Assembly (NCBI RefSeq): GCF_004698125.1
Contig: NZ_ML214297.1
Location: 1,240,001 to 1,304,000, forward strand
Source: Halosimplex halophilum
Lineage (GTDB): Archaea > Halobacteriota > Halobacteria > Halobacteriales > Haloarculaceae
DNA: 64,000 nt
Direction of reading: 5' to 3'
This document shows, one piece after another, positions 33,375 through 43,308 of this stretch; the stretch's first letter is position 1; every line of letters starts with the position of its first letter. Under the pieces are notes generated by a model. That model saw only the letters and a list, made by a program, of their open reading frames with translations. It was not told the origin of the DNA and searched no databases. The translations under genes and the position numbers were made by a program.

Positions 33375-34061
33375 CTACCGCGGTTCGCCGCTCACCAGTC
33401 CCTCGTCGGTGATCTTGAACTGGGCCTTCTCGCCGGCGGCCTTCGCCCGGTGTTTCTCCAGGGTGGCACGCCGGTTCCCGCCCCGGAAGCGGTCGACGCG
33501 GAGGATCGTGGCCGACCAGTGATTCAGCGTGTGGCCGCCGAGCGCGCGGGCCTGCTCGGAGTCGGGGTCGGTGTACACCTGGTTCGTGAAGGCGACGGCG
33601 ATGTCGTGTTTCCGGGCGAGCGAGAGCAGGTGCGCGAGCTGTCGCCCGACGGCGCGCAGGGCCTCGCCCTCCTCCTGTTCGGTGCGCTGGAGGCGATAGA
33701 AGCCGGTGGCGCTGTCGACGGCGACGAAGTCGACGGCGTCGACGAACTCCTCGACGTCGCGGACTGCCTCCTCCTGCTCCTCGAAGGTGTACGCCTCCGT
33801 GATGATGAGCCGGGAGGCCACGTCGTCGGCGTCGCGGCCGCCGGCGCCGGCGAGTTGCTCCATGCGGTCGACGGAGAGGCCCTCGGTGTCGACGAGCAGC
33901 GCCGAGTCGCCGGCGGCGGCCAGTTCCGTCGCGGCCGAGAGGACGATGTTCGTCTTGCCGGCGGCGGGCGGGCCGTAGACCTGCGTGACCGCGCCGCGCT
34001 CGAACCCGCCGCCCAGCAGGTCGTCGATGGCCTCGCAGCCGGTCGGGATGCGCTCGCTCAC
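33375..34061 (-). CDS. radB: DNA repair and recombination protein RadB
   Basis: 228 aa from GTG. RecA-fold core without the N-terminal HhH domain of RadA: Walker A GPPAAGKT (residues 30-37), Walker B-type FVAVDSATG, and the FTNQVYTDPD and ALGGHTLNHWSATILRVDR segments. RadB is the euryarchaeal RadA paralogue that assists homologous recombination. The start is GTG 34061 just before the conserved SERIPTGCEAIDDLLGGGF; a longer upstream frame has no family similarity. It is separated from the lipoprotein by about 100 nt. Confidence 0.94.
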   Translation of the reverse strand: MSERIPTGCEAIDDLLGGGFERGAVTQVYGPPAAGKTNIVLSAATELAAAGDSALLVDTEGLSVDRMEQLAGAGGRDADDVASRLIITEAYTFEEQEEAVRDVEEFVDAVDFVAVDSATGFYRLQRTEQEEGEALRAVGRQLAHLLSLARKHDIAVAFTNQVYTDPDSEQARALGGHTLNHWSATILRVDRFRGGNRRATLEKHRAKAAGEKAQFKITDEGLVSGEPR

Positions 34062-34198
34062 GCCGGGAGGTTGGCCGCCACCCGGTAAAAACGCTCGTAC
34101 TCCGCCGCGCCGACGCTCGCTGCCGACCATCCGAAGGCGCCGGCCCGACACAGACACTACCCGTGACTTTATCCGGACACCCGGCGAGAGGGGGCGAT

Positions 34199-36073
34199 AT
34201 GAACCCGCTCGCGGACAACCCGCTGCGGACCCGCTCGGACTTCCGGGCGGCCGTTGTCGACCTCTACGAACCGCTGCGACCCCACTTCAGCCCCGGACGG
34301 GCGCGGGTGAACCCGGACCCGCGCGGGGCCGCACACACCGAGACCGAGGCGGAGATGGAAGGGTTCGCCCGCCCGCTGTGGGGGCTGGCGGCCCTCGAAG
34401 CCGGCGGCGGCGAGTTCGGCGACTGGTCGCGCTACCGGACGGGCCTCGCCAACGGGACCGACCCCGACCACCCCGAGTACTGGGGCGCCGCCGGCGACTA
34501 CTCGCAGAAACACGTCGAACTCGCCCCGGTCGGGGTCGCCCTGGCGCTGGCGGGCGACCGGCTCTGGGAGCCGCTCGACGCCGAGGCGCGCGCGAACCTG
34601 ACCCGGTATCTCCGCCAGGTCGAGGACGCCGAGCTGTACGACTGCAACTGGCTGTACTGGCGCGTCCTCGTCGCGCTCGGCCTCCGGGCGGTCGGCGCGG
34701 ACCACGACTGGGCGGCCGCGCAGGACGCCATGGACCGGCTGGAGTCGTTCTACCTGGGCGACGGCTGGTACGCCGACGGGCCGGACGGGCCGCGCGACCA
34801 CTATATCGCGTGGGAGATGCACGCAGACGGGCTGCTGTACGCCGCGCTCGCCGGCGACGCCGACCCCGAGCGGGCCGACCGCCTCCGCCAGCGGGCTCGC
34901 GAGTTCGCCGCGCAGTACCGCGGCTGGTTCGCCGACGACGGCCGGGGGCTCCCGTTCGGGCGCAGCCTCACCTACCGGTTCGCGCAGGCGTCGTTCTGGG
35001 GCGCGCTCGCGTTCGCCGGCGTCGAGGCGCTCCCGTGGGGGGAGATCCGCGGCCTGTGGGCGCGGAACGTCCGCTGGTGGGCCGACCAGCCGGTCTTCAC
35101 CGGGGACGGCCGGCTCTCGGTCGGTTACCGCTACCCGACGATCAAGGTGAGCGAGCCGTACAACTCCCCGGCGTCGCCCTACTGGGCGACGAAGGCGTTC
35201 CTGCCGCTGGCGCTCCCCGCGGACCACCCGTTCTGGCGGGCCGAGGAGCGGCCGCTCGGGGACGCGCCGACCGAGACGGTCCACCCCCGCGCGAACGCGG
35301 TGGTCTGCCGCGACCGCGACGCGGGCCACCACTACGCGCTGACGGCCGGCCAGGACAGCCACTACGCCGAGAAGTACGGCAAGTTCGCCTACTCGACGGA
35401 CTTCGGGTTCTCCGTGCGGAGCCGCGCGCCCGGGCTGGCCGGCGCCGGCGTCGACGGCGCGCTCGCGCTGAGCGAGGACGGCCGGTCGTTCCGGGTCCGA
35501 ACGGGCGTCGAGCGGACCGGCGTGGACGGCGACACCCTCTACAGCCGGTGGCGCCCCTGGGAGGACGTGACCGTCGACACGTGGGTCGCGCCGGCCTCGC
35601 CGTGGCACGTCCGCGTCCACCGGATCGACACCGACCGCCCCCTCGGGAGCGCCGAAGGTGGCTTCCCGATGGACCGCAGCGGCGAGGAAGGCGAGAACGC
35701 CGTCGACCGCGAGACGGGCGAGGGGCGCGCGGTCGTCCGCTACCCCGGCGGCGTCAGCGGCGTTCGCGGGCTCGGCGGAGACCGAACCGACGAGGGAGCC
35801 CGGCGGACCGGCGAGGTGGTCGACCAGGACCCGAACACGAACCTCGTCGCCCCCCGGACGGTCGTGCCGACGCTGCGGGCCGACCACGAACCGGGGACCC
35901 ACTGGCTGGCCACGGCCGTCACGGCGGCGACGGCGGACGGCGACGCCGCGTGGGAGCGCCCGCCGGTGCTCGAATCGACCGGTGACCGACCGGTCCTCAC
36001 GGACGCCGACGGCGAACCAGTCCTCCGCTGGGACGCCGATGCGCCGGGACCGCTCGACGAGGCGCCCCTCTGA
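34199..36073 (+). CDS. DUF2264 family protein (possible glycoside hydrolase)
   Basis: 624 aa. The N-terminal (alpha/alpha)6-like region carries WGLAALEAGGG, EYWGAAGDYSQKHVE, YDCNWLYWRVLVALGL and GWYADGPDGPRDHYIAWEMH, which match DUF2264; the C-terminal part (about 370-624) is beta-rich. From memory, some members are grouped with beta-glucuronidase-type glycoside hydrolases (GH154), so a role in acidic glycan breakdown is possible. No signal peptide is visible, so it is likely cytosolic. ATG 34199 is preferred over the in-frame 34163 because it lies after a probable ACTTTATCC TATA box. Confidence 0.8.
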   Translation: MNPLADNPLRTRSDFRAAVVDLYEPLRPHFSPGRARVNPDPRGAAHTETEAEMEGFARPLWGLAALEAGGGEFGDWSRYRTGLANGTDPDHPEYWGAAGDYSQKHVELAPVGVALALAGDRLWEPLDAEARANLTRYLRQVEDAELYDCNWLYWRVLVALGLRAVGADHDWAAAQDAMDRLESFYLGDGWYADGPDGPRDHYIAWEMHADGLLYAALAGDADPERADRLRQRAREFAAQYRGWFADDGRGLPFGRSLTYRFAQASFWGALAFAGVEALPWGEIRGLWARNVRWWADQPVFTGDGRLSVGYRYPTIKVSEPYNSPASPYWATKAFLPLALPADHPFWRAEERPLGDAPTETVHPRANAVVCRDRDAGHHYALTAGQDSHYAEKYGKFAYSTDFGFSVRSRAPGLAGAGVDGALALSEDGRSFRVRTGVERTGVDGDTLYSRWRPWEDVTVDTWVAPASPWHVRVHRIDTDRPLGSAEGGFPMDRSGEEGENAVDRETGEGRAVVRYPGGVSGVRGLGGDRTDEGARRTGEVVDQDPNTNLVAPRTVVPTLRADHEPGTHWLATAVTAATADGDAAWERPPVLESTGDRPVLTDADGEPVLRWDADAPGPLDEAPL

Positions 36074-36148
36074 GTCGCGGCGTCCGCTCCGGGTCGCCGT
36101 CGAGCGAGGGACTCGAACACTTAGGTATGCGGGCCGCCTACCCCGGGT

Positions 36149-36886
36149 GTGATAGTCGTCGCGACGGCGGACTTCGAGGTCTACCACGGCGTGGTCAACG
36201 AGCTGCGCGACCGCGGCGTGACGTTCACGACCATCGAACTCGACGACGACCTCCCGGAGCGGACGACGGTCGTCGTCAGCGCCGCCGGGGAGGAGCCGCC
36301 GAATCCAGACGACGCGCCGGTCGTCCGCGCCGACCCCGACGACCCCCGCGGCGCCGTCGACGAGGTGGTCGCAATCCTGCGGGGCGGCAGCGGCCGCACC
36401 GTCGTCGGCGTCGACCCCGGCGAGCGGCCGGGGATCGCAGTCCTCTCGGGCGAGATGGTCGTCGCCACGTTCCACGTCCCGCTTGCCGACGCCGCCGAAG
36501 TCGTCCGCGAGGAGGTCGACGACGCCGTCGACCCGCTGGTCCGGGTCGGCGACGGCGCCCGCCTCCAGGGCGCGAAGATCATCGACGACCTCGAGGACGT
36601 GCCGGTCGAACTCGTCGACGAGACGGGGACGACCCCCTACCTGGGCACCGGTGCCCGCGGCATGGGCGACGTGCTCGCCGCCGTCAACATCGCGCGGCTC
36701 TCCGGCGAGCGCGTGGACTCGCGCACCATCGAGCCGACGGCCGGCGAACTCCAGCGGATCAAGGAGCGGTCCCGCGAGGCGGGCGACGCCAACCGCGCCA
36801 TCGACGAGAACCTGGCTCGACGGGTCGCGCTGGGCGAGTTGACGATGGACGAGGCGCTCGCCGAGCACCGCGAGGACGAGGAGTGA
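36149..36886 (+). CDS. Conserved archaeal protein with RNase H/RuvC-like segment
   Basis: 245 aa from GTG. The N-terminal Rossmann-like part (MIVVATADFEVYHGVVNEL) is followed at about residues 86-115 by VVGVDPGERPGIAVL, resembling the first strand of RuvC/YqgF-like RNase H-fold proteins, where the Asp is a metal ligand. Further acidic residues (VDDAVDPLVRVGDGA) fit but a full active-site set cannot be assigned. C-terminal helices are charged. It is close to the end of the DUF2264 gene (75 nt). No function is claimed. Confidence 0.65.
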   Translation: MIVVATADFEVYHGVVNELRDRGVTFTTIELDDDLPERTTVVVSAAGEEPPNPDDAPVVRADPDDPRGAVDEVVAILRGGSGRTVVGVDPGERPGIAVLSGEMVVATFHVPLADAAEVVREEVDDAVDPLVRVGDGARLQGAKIIDDLEDVPVELVDETGTTPYLGTGARGMGDVLAAVNIARLSGERVDSRTIEPTAGELQRIKERSREAGDANRAIDENLARRVALGELTMDEALAEHREDEE

Positions 36887-36913
36887 CAGTCCCGAGGCCG
36901 GCGCCCCGACCGC

Positions 36914-37792
36914 CTACTCGGCCTCGCCGGCGTCGACCTGCGACCGCAGTCCCTCGCCGACCGCGGACGGCTCGAAGTCGACCAGCGAGTCGAACCGCTC
37001 GGAGGCCAGCGAGGTGTCGGGGGCCACGTCCATCCCCTCGGGGATCGAGTCCCGTTCGACGGGATCGGGGTCGTACCCGAGCGCACGCATCGCCTCGCAG
37101 TGGAAGTCGTAGACGCTGATCCGCGGCGTCGGGACGTGGACGACGCCGGTCGCGTCGCCGTCGACCAGCGCGGCGACCGCGTCGGCCGCCTCGGTGACCA
37201 GCACAGGGCTCTTGTACATGTCCGTGAAGTACGCGACCGACTCCCCGCGGTCGAGGTGGTCGCGAGTCCGCGCAAGCCGGCGGTCGAGCCGCCCCGTCGA
37301 GAAGCCGAACAGGTAGCTCGTCCGCAGCACCGTCGCGTCGTCGCAGTGGTCCTCGACGGCGTCCTCGAAGGTGACGAGCCGCCGGCCGTAGTCGTCCCGC
37401 GGCGACCGGGAGTCGCTCTCGACGTACCGCGATCCGGTCCCGTCGAACACCGACGCGCTGGAGACGTAGACGACCCGCGTGTCGGCGACCCCCGCGGCGA
37501 ACCGCTCGGCGCGCTCGGCGAAGGTCGCGTCGACCCCCGACTCGCCGGTGTCCGCGTCGCCCCCGTACTCGACGGCCGCGGCGAAGACCACCGTGTCCAC
37601 GCCGTGCTCGGCGACCAGTTCCGCCACGTCGTCCGTCCAGAAGTCGAACCCCACCTCGGCGGTCGGGCCCGGATCCGAGCAGTGGGTCCCGAGGACGCGG
37701 CGGTCGGATCGGTTGTCGAGTCGGCGGAGGCGCCAGGCGACCGACCGGCCGAGGTAGCCGCTCGCCCCGACGACGAGGACGGTCTCGGTCAT
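36914..37792 (-). CDS. NAD-dependent epimerase/RmlD-like reductase
   Basis: 292 aa. Rossmann motif GASGYLG (residues 9-15), VVFAAAVEYGG, VVYVSSASVFDG and VLRTSYLFGF identify an extended SDR close to dTDP-4-dehydrorhamnose reductase. The catalytic tyrosine is in DDYGRRLVTFE, but the usual lysine four residues after it is leucine, so activity may be altered. The stop is near the convergent RuvC-like gene. Its ATG overlaps the larC stop by four bases, indicating co-transcription with larC. Confidence 0.8.
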   Translation of the reverse strand: MTETVLVVGASGYLGRSVAWRLRRLDNRSDRRVLGTHCSDPGPTAEVGFDFWTDDVAELVAEHGVDTVVFAAAVEYGGDADTGESGVDATFAERAERFAAGVADTRVVYVSSASVFDGTGSRYVESDSRSPRDDYGRRLVTFEDAVEDHCDDATVLRTSYLFGFSTGRLDRRLARTRDHLDRGESVAYFTDMYKSPVLVTEAADAVAALVDGDATGVVHVPTPRISVYDFHCEAMRALGYDPDPVERDSIPEGMDVAPDTSLASERFDSLVDFEPSAVGEGLRSQVDAGEAE

Positions 37793-39111
37793 TCTCTCGC
37801 GGCCGCCTCCGCGCGGCGAGCGACCTCGCGCACGGGCAGATCCGTCTCGCGGGCGACCGCCGCGGCGTCGTCGTACTCGGCGCTCACGTCGAATATCTCC
37901 CCTTCGCTGTCCGTGCCGATCTTCACCGCCACCTCGTGGGTCGCCCCCTCGACCGCGACCTCGACCCTGCGGACCTCGCGGTCGGCGATCCAGCGGTGGC
38001 CGGCGCCGTGCTCGCGGACGCCCAGCGTCCCCGTCTCCTCGGCCAGCCGCCGCGCGACCCGCTGGGCGTCCTCCGGCTTGGTGACGACCTTCACGAGGTG
38101 GCCCGGCCGGGACTTCTTCATCGTCGCCGGGAGGATCGACACGTCCCGCGCGCCCGCCTCGGCTAGCGACTCCTGGAGGCCGCCGAGGACTTCGGGCGTC
38201 GCGTCGTCGAGATTCGTCTCTAGCACGGTGATGGCGTCCCGCGAGAGGCCGCCCCGGGACTCGCCGACGATGGCCCGGAGCACGTTGGGGTACTCGGCGA
38301 GGTCGTAACCCCCGGCACCGTAGCCCGATGCCGACACGTCCAGATCCGGCAGCGCCTCGACGCCGTCGGCGTAGTGGGCCAGCAGTGCGGCGCCCGTGGG
38401 CGTCAGCAGTTCCCGCTCGACGGGTCCACCCCGCAACGACCAGTCGGCCCGCTCGGCGAGTTCGACGACCGCCGGGGCGGGGACCGGGTAGGTGCCGTGG
38501 CTCATCTCCACCTCGCCGCCGCCCCCCGCGAGCGGCGTCGTCACGACCCGCTCGGCGCCCAGGTCGTCCACCAGTAGGGCGACGCCGACCACGTCCGCGA
38601 TGGCGTCGTCGGCGCCCACCTCGTGGAAGTGCGTGTCGTCGATGTCGGTGCCGTGGACGCTCGCCTCGGCCTCGCCGAGCAGTTCGAACACGGCGAGCGC
38701 GTCCCGCTCGACGCCCGACGGGAGGTCCATCGACTCGACGAGGTCGACGACCTCCGCGTAGGTCCGGTTCGGTCCCGCGCCTTCGGCGTGGCCGTGACCG
38801 TGCCCTTCCTCGTGGTCGCCGTCGTCGTGGTCGTGACCGTCGTGCGCGTGGCCGTGGCTGTGGTCGTGGCCGTGCGCGTCGTCACCGTCTCCCTCGCCGT
38901 GGTCGTCGTTCTCACCGGCCCCGTCGGCGTGGCGCACGTCGACGGCGGTGGCGGCGATACCGTTCTTCGTGACCGACCGGACCTCGTAGCGGACGGGCAG
39001 GGCCTCCTCGACGCGGTCCAGCACCGCCGGGTCGGCGCCGGCCGCCACGAGCGCGCCCAGGAGCATGTCGCCGCTGGCGCCCAGCCGACCGTCGAACGCG
39101 AGGGTTCGCAT
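37789..39111 (-). CDS. larC: Nickel-pincer cofactor biosynthesis protein LarC
   Basis: 440 aa. The N-terminus RTLAFDGRLGASGDMLLGAL and the internal FHEVGADDAIADVVG, ATMKKSRPGHLVKVV and TGTLGVREH regions match LarC, which inserts nickel into the pyridinium-dithiodicarboxylate cofactor using CTP. An His/Asp-rich insertion (about residues 61-113) is a potential nickel store. In lactobacilli LarC is made by frameshifting; here it is one uninterrupted frame. No larA, larB or larE is seen in this window. ATG 39111 is chosen because it begins MRTLAFDG. Confidence 0.92.
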   Translation of the reverse strand: MRTLAFDGRLGASGDMLLGALVAAGADPAVLDRVEEALPVRYEVRSVTKNGIAATAVDVRHADGAGENDDHGEGDGDDAHGHDHSHGHAHDGHDHDDGDHEEGHGHGHAEGAGPNRTYAEVVDLVESMDLPSGVERDALAVFELLGEAEASVHGTDIDDTHFHEVGADDAIADVVGVALLVDDLGAERVVTTPLAGGGGEVEMSHGTYPVPAPAVVELAERADWSLRGGPVERELLTPTGAALLAHYADGVEALPDLDVSASGYGAGGYDLAEYPNVLRAIVGESRGGLSRDAITVLETNLDDATPEVLGGLQESLAEAGARDVSILPATMKKSRPGHLVKVVTKPEDAQRVARRLAEETGTLGVREHGAGHRWIADREVRRVEVAVEGATHEVAVKIGTDSEGEIFDVSAEYDDAAAVARETDLPVREVARRAEAAARE

Positions 39112-39366
39112 ACACCACAACGGGCGCGCGGCGGCGGCAAAAACGGTCCGGTCCCCCGGAGCGCGAGCGCGGCTCCCGCGGCGGTGCGGCGGGATCGCCG
39201 GTGACCGCGGTTCGGCGCTCGGCGCGACGCCCCAGAATCGCAAGACTACGAACGGATTATCGTTCCCGGAGCCACCCCGGAATCGGTGTCGATCGACCGA
39301 TGGAACCGCCGGAGGCAAAAAGCATATCCGCGGGGGTACCCGAGTGAGACACACTCCCACTCACCT

Positions 39367-41592
39367 ATGAACGAAGTGCAACTAGAAGTGGCGAAAGCGT
39401 ACCCGAACGACTCGGGGCGCGGCATCGCCCGGCTGGATCCCGACACGCTCCTCCACCTCAAGCTCTCTCCCGGCGACATCATCGAGATCGAGGGCAGCGA
39501 GGTGACCGCCGCGAAGGTCTGGCGCGCGGACCGCCAGGACTGGAACACGGATACTGTCCGCATCGACGGGTTCACGCGCCAGAACGCCGACGTGGGGATC
39601 GGCGAGCGCGTCGAGATCCGCAAGGCCGACGCCGAGAAGGCCGACAAGCTGGTGCTGGCCCCGCCCGAGGAGGCCTCGGTCCAGTTCGGCTCCGACGCCG
39701 CCGGCATGGTCAAACGGCAGATCCTCAAGCGCCCGGTCGTCGAGCGCGACATCGTCCCCGTCATGTCCTCGACGAACCATCCCTTCATGCGCTCGCCCGG
39801 TCAGGCGATCCCCCTGATCGCCGTCGAGACCGAACCCGAGGGCGTCTGTCTCATCACAGAGGACACGGAGGTCGAACTCCGCGAGGAGCCCATCTCCGGG
39901 TTCGAGAAGACCGGCGGCGGGATCACCTACGAGGACATCGGCGGCCTGCAAAACGAGATCCAGCGCGTCCGGGAGATGGTCGAGCTCCCGATGAAACACC
40001 CCCAGATCTTCAAGAAACTGGGCATCGAGCCGCCCCAGGGGGTCCTGCTGCACGGCCCGCCGGGCACCGGGAAGACCCTGCTCGCCAAGGCCGTCGCCAA
40101 CGAGACCTCCGCCAGTTTCTTCTCTATCGCCGGTCCGGAGATCATCTCGAAGTACTACGGCGAGTCCGAGCAACAGTTACGGGAGATCTTCGAGGACGCC
40201 AGCGAGGAGGCGCCCTCGATCATCTTCATCGACGAACTCGACTCCATCGCGCCCAAGCGCGAGGACGTGACCGGCGAGGTCGAACGGCGCGTCGTCGCGC
40301 AACTCCTGACGATGATGGACGGCCTCGAATCACGGGGACAGGTCATCGTCATCGCCGCGACCAACCGCGTCGACAGCGTCGACCCCGCCCTGCGCCGGCC
40401 GGGCCGGTTCGACCGCGAGATCGAGATCGGCGTCCCCGACGAGATGGGTCGCGAGGAGATCCTCCAGATCCACACCCGCGGCATGCCGCTGTCCGACGAC
40501 GTGGCGCTCGGTCGCCTGGCCGACGAGACCCACGGCTTCGTCGGCGCCGACATCGAGAGCCTCACGAAGGAGGCCGCGATGAAGGCCCTGCGGCGGTACC
40601 TCCCGGAGATCGACTTGGACGAGGAGGACATCCCGCCGAGCCTCATCGACCGGATGATCATCAAGCGCGAGGACTTCCGCGGCGCCCTCAACGAGGTGAG
40701 TCCGAGCGCGATGCGGGAGGTCCTCGTAGAGTTGCCCAAAGTGTCCTGGGACGACGTGGGCGGCCTCGAAGAGGCCAAGGGCAAGGTCCAGGAGTCCGTC
40801 GAGTGGCCGCTGAACAAGCCCGAGAAGTTCCAGCGGATGGGCATCGACCCGCCGTCGGGGGTCCTGCTGTACGGGCCACCGGGCACCGGCAAGACGCTGA
40901 TGGCCAAGGCCGTCGCCAACGAGACCGACGCCAACTTCATCTCGGTGCGGGGGCCGCAACTGCTCTCGAAGTGGGTCGGCGAGTCGGAGAAGGCCATCCG
41001 CCAGACCTTCCGGAAGGCCAAGCAGGTCGCTCCGACGGTGATCTTCTTCGACGAGCTGGACTCGCTCGCCCCGGGACGGGGCGGCGACGTGGGCAGTAAC
41101 GTCTCCGAGCGCGTCGTCAACCAGCTCCTGACGGAGCTCGACGGGCTGGAGGACATGGAGGACGTGATGGTCATCGGCGCGACCAACCGCCCGGACATGA
41201 TCGACCCGGCGCTCATCCGCTCCGGTCGGTTCGACCGCCTGGTCATGATCGGCGAGCCCGACACCGAGGGCCGCGAGCAGATCCTCCGCATCCACACCGA
41301 GGACCAGCCCCTCGCCGCGGACGTGAGCCTGCGCGAACTCGCGGAGATCACCGACGGCTACGTCGGCTCCGACCTCGAGTCGATCGGCCGCGAGGCCGCC
41401 ATCGAGGCGCTGCGCGAGGACGACGACGCCGAGGTCGTCGAGATGAGCCACTTCCACCAGGCGCTGGACAACGTCCGGCCGACCATCACCGACGACATCC
41501 GCGACTACTACGAGCAGATGGAAGACGAGTTCCAGAGCGGCGGCCAGAGCCGGCAGGGCCCCCGCTCGGGCGGCCGCATCGGGTTCCAGTAG
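39367..41592 (+). CDS. cdc48: AAA+ ATPase Cdc48 (VCP/VAT-like)
   Basis: 741 aa. N-terminal double-psi barrel domain (about 1-185), then two AAA domains. D1: Walker A GPPGTGKT (230-237), Walker [13 protein letters not shown] and the second region of homology [20 protein letters not shown]2: Walker A GPPGTGKT (503-510), Walker [18 protein letters not shown] and [19 protein letters not shown]. It unfolds proteins for the proteasome and other partners as a hexamer. ATG 39367 is preferred over the in-frame upstream ATG at 39286 because it begins [15 protein letters not shown], the conserved start. Confidence 0.96.
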   Translation: MNEVQLEVAKAYPNDSGRGIARLDPDTLLHLKLSPGDIIEIEGSEVTAAKVWRADRQDWNTDTVRIDGFTRQNADVGIGERVEIRKADAEKADKLVLAPPEEASVQFGSDAAGMVKRQILKRPVVERDIVPVMSSTNHPFMRSPGQAIPLIAVETEPEGVCLITEDTEVELREEPISGFEKTGGGITYEDIGGLQNEIQRVREMVELPMKHPQIFKKLGIEPPQGVLLHGPPGTGKTLLAKAVANETSASFFSIAGPEIISKYYGESEQQLREIFEDASEEAPSIIFIDELDSIAPKREDVTGEVERRVVAQLLTMMDGLESRGQVIVIAATNRVDSVDPALRRPGRFDREIEIGVPDEMGREEILQIHTRGMPLSDDVALGRLADETHGFVGADIESLTKEAAMKALRRYLPEIDLDEEDIPPSLIDRMIIKREDFRGALNEVSPSAMREVLVELPKVSWDDVGGLEEAKGKVQESVEWPLNKPEKFQRMGIDPPSGVLLYGPPGTGKTLMAKAVANETDANFISVRGPQLLSKWVGESEKAIRQTFRKAKQVAPTVIFFDELDSLAPGRGGDVGSNVSERVVNQLLTELDGLEDMEDVMVIGATNRPDMIDPALIRSGRFDRLVMIGEPDTEGREQILRIHTEDQPLAADVSLRELAEITDGYVGSDLESIGREAAIEALREDDDAEVVEMSHFHQALDNVRPTITDDIRDYYEQMEDEFQSGGQSRQGPRSGGRIGFQ

Positions 41593-41844
41593 GCGCCTCC
41601 CAGTTTTTCGCCTCCGATCGCCGCGTCGTTCTCCGAGCGGGTTCCCGAACGCCCCACCCCGTTCAGGCACACGGCGACGCCTCGAAACCAGCCGGCTACA
41701 GGTGATTCCGAAACGGAACAAACGAATTTATTTACGTGTAGTTTGAGATACAGGACGTGGCCGAAACGAGCGAATCGGGGTCTCTGGGAACACCGCACGG
41801 GGAAACACTGATGGGAACGAGCGACGACCGCCGAGCGAATCGGG

Positions 41845-42711
41845 GTGTCTGACGTGCGCGAGTGGTCGGTCAAGAGCGCCGTCGGTCGACGCCCGGTCGT
41901 CTCGTATTTCGTGCTCACGTTCGCCTTCTCGTGGAGTGTCGCGGGACTTCTGTATCTGGCTACCGGGGGAGATGCGCCCTTCGTCGCGGCGATCCCGTAC
42001 GCGTGGGGGCCACTGTTCGGTGGGGCGGTGACGATCCGGCTGCTCGGCGGTAGCGTCCGGGCGTGGGTCGGACAGGTTCGCAACTGGCGGGTCGGAGCCC
42101 ACTGGTACGTGCTCGGTGTAGCGATCGTGATGCTCAGGACCGACATCGGAGCGGCGGTGGCGGCCCTGTCGGGAGCGGGGATCGCGGTCCAAGCCGACGG
42201 CTGGCAACTCTACGCGATGGCGTTCAACTTTCTGGTCACGCTGTTTTTCGCCGGGGCACTCGAAGAGTTCGGGTGGCGCGGCTTCGCACAGGTACGGCTA
42301 CAGAAACGGTACGACGCCACGCTGGTGAGCGCTCTGATCGGCGTCGTCTGGGCGGTGTGGCACGTCCCGCTGATGCTGATCGGGGTCGGTGATTTCGTCG
42401 GCCCGACCGACTACGTCGTCATGGCGGTCGGGTCGTCGGTCGTCTACAGCTGGCTGTACAACAGCACTAACGGCGTACTGCCCGTCGTCATGGTCGCCCA
42501 CGCGGCCTCAAATATGCCCGGGGTGCTTCGAGCGACCGGCGATGTCCCCGCTATCGTCGACCGGTTCCCGATCGGTCCGAGCGCGCTCTTCGCACTTTCG
42601 GTGGTGGCAGCCGTCGTCTGGTACGCGGGTTCCGACGACCTCTCACGGGACGGCCCGTTGCCGGACGTTCCGGGACGCGGTGACCGGGAGGCCGCCGCGA
42701 CCGCCGACTGA
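41845..42711 (+). CDS. CPBP family intramembrane protease (CAAX-like)
   Basis: 288 aa from GTG. About seven membrane segments. The catalytic motifs of the CPBP/Abi family are visible: EEFGWRG at residues 140-146 (Glu140, Glu141, Arg145), HVPLML with His173, and a later VVMVAHAASNM with His/Asn. The proteins are membrane metalloproteases, related to Rce1. The start GTG 41845 is preferred; GTG 41854 is an alternative. A TTTATTTACG element at about 41728-41738 may be the promoter. Substrate unknown. Confidence 0.88.
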   Translation: MSDVREWSVKSAVGRRPVVSYFVLTFAFSWSVAGLLYLATGGDAPFVAAIPYAWGPLFGGAVTIRLLGGSVRAWVGQVRNWRVGAHWYVLGVAIVMLRTDIGAAVAALSGAGIAVQADGWQLYAMAFNFLVTLFFAGALEEFGWRGFAQVRLQKRYDATLVSALIGVVWAVWHVPLMLIGVGDFVGPTDYVVMAVGSSVVYSWLYNSTNGVLPVVMVAHAASNMPGVLRATGDVPAIVDRFPIGPSALFALSVVAAVVWYAGSDDLSRDGPLPDVPGRGDREAAATAD

Positions 42712-42845
42712 CACCGCTGGGGAAGCGACGGAGTCGCGCCCGCCCCCGCAGACTACCGACCCGGGGCAGACGAACACACTCGCCCCGTCTATTTGCTCCG
42801 GCAGTATCACGCCGTGGTCCGGTAGCATCCCGCCGTCCCCTGGAA

Positions 42846-43052
42846 CCGAAGTCGTTCCCCCACGTCACGATCTAGACCGACGACCACGAGGCCAGCGAGG
42901 CGTTCTACCGGACGCGCTTCGACGACAAGGTGGTAGACCTGGGCGGGGCCGCCGACGGTCAGGGTGCGACCACCGCCGTCGGGTTCGTGATGGGCCGACG
43001 ACGAGACCGCTGCCCCAGCGTCCCCGCCGACAGGCGGCCGACCGTTCTTTAA
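42846..43052 (+). pseudogene. Degraded VOC/glyoxalase-family gene
   Basis: The plus-strand frame reads FPHVTI, a TAG stop at 42873-42875, then TDDHEASEAFYRTRF, and ends at TAA 43050-43052. This resembles the first beta-alpha unit of vicinal-oxygen-chelate proteins (HVTIQTDDPEASEAFYR-like), with the stop in place of a Gln codon. Only about 60 codons remain and no second VOC repeat follows, so it is a decayed fragment. The similarity is short. Confidence 0.4.
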
Positions 43053-43090
43053 GTGGTTCTCGTCACAAGGGTCTATAGTAAGAGGAGTTC
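43047..43090 (+). promoter_or_regulatory. Repeated promoter-like module, copy 1
   Basis: Core of about 44 bp: CTTTAAGTGGTTCTCGTCAC then AAGGGTCTATAGTAAGAGGAG. CTTTAAGT is a typical haloarchaeal TATA-like element and CTATAGTAA would fall near the start site. The same core recurs at 43170 and 43309. A weaker similarity (GACCAGCGGCCGC) follows copies 1 and 2. Confidence 0.6.
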
Positions 43091-43169
43091 TGCGGGGAAC
43101 TGCGACTGACCAGCGGCCGCTTTGTTTCCGGTCGGTTGGTCGAGAACAGCCCAGCGGTCACTCTCGAGC

Positions 43170-43213
43170 CTTTAAGTGGTTCTCGTCACAAGGGTCTAAA
43201 GTAAGAGGAGTTC
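43170..43213 (+). promoter_or_regulatory. Repeated promoter-like module, copy 2
   Basis: Differs from copy 1 mainly at CTAAAG in place of CTATAG; 123 nt downstream of copy 1. Followed by the shared CGACCAGCGGCCGC segment. Confidence 0.6.
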
Positions 43214-43308
43214 TCAGGAAACCGCGATCGACCAGCGGCCGCACTGCCACCGACGCCCGGCTCCTGGCCACGGTTCGAGAAGCGATGATCCGTCCTCACC
43301 ACACGGTC

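Noticed and set aside
36127-37119. 330-aa Arg-rich frame starting MRAAYPGCD
   Set aside because: Overlaps the conserved 245-aa gene in another frame and is Arg/Pro-rich as expected for a GC shadow.
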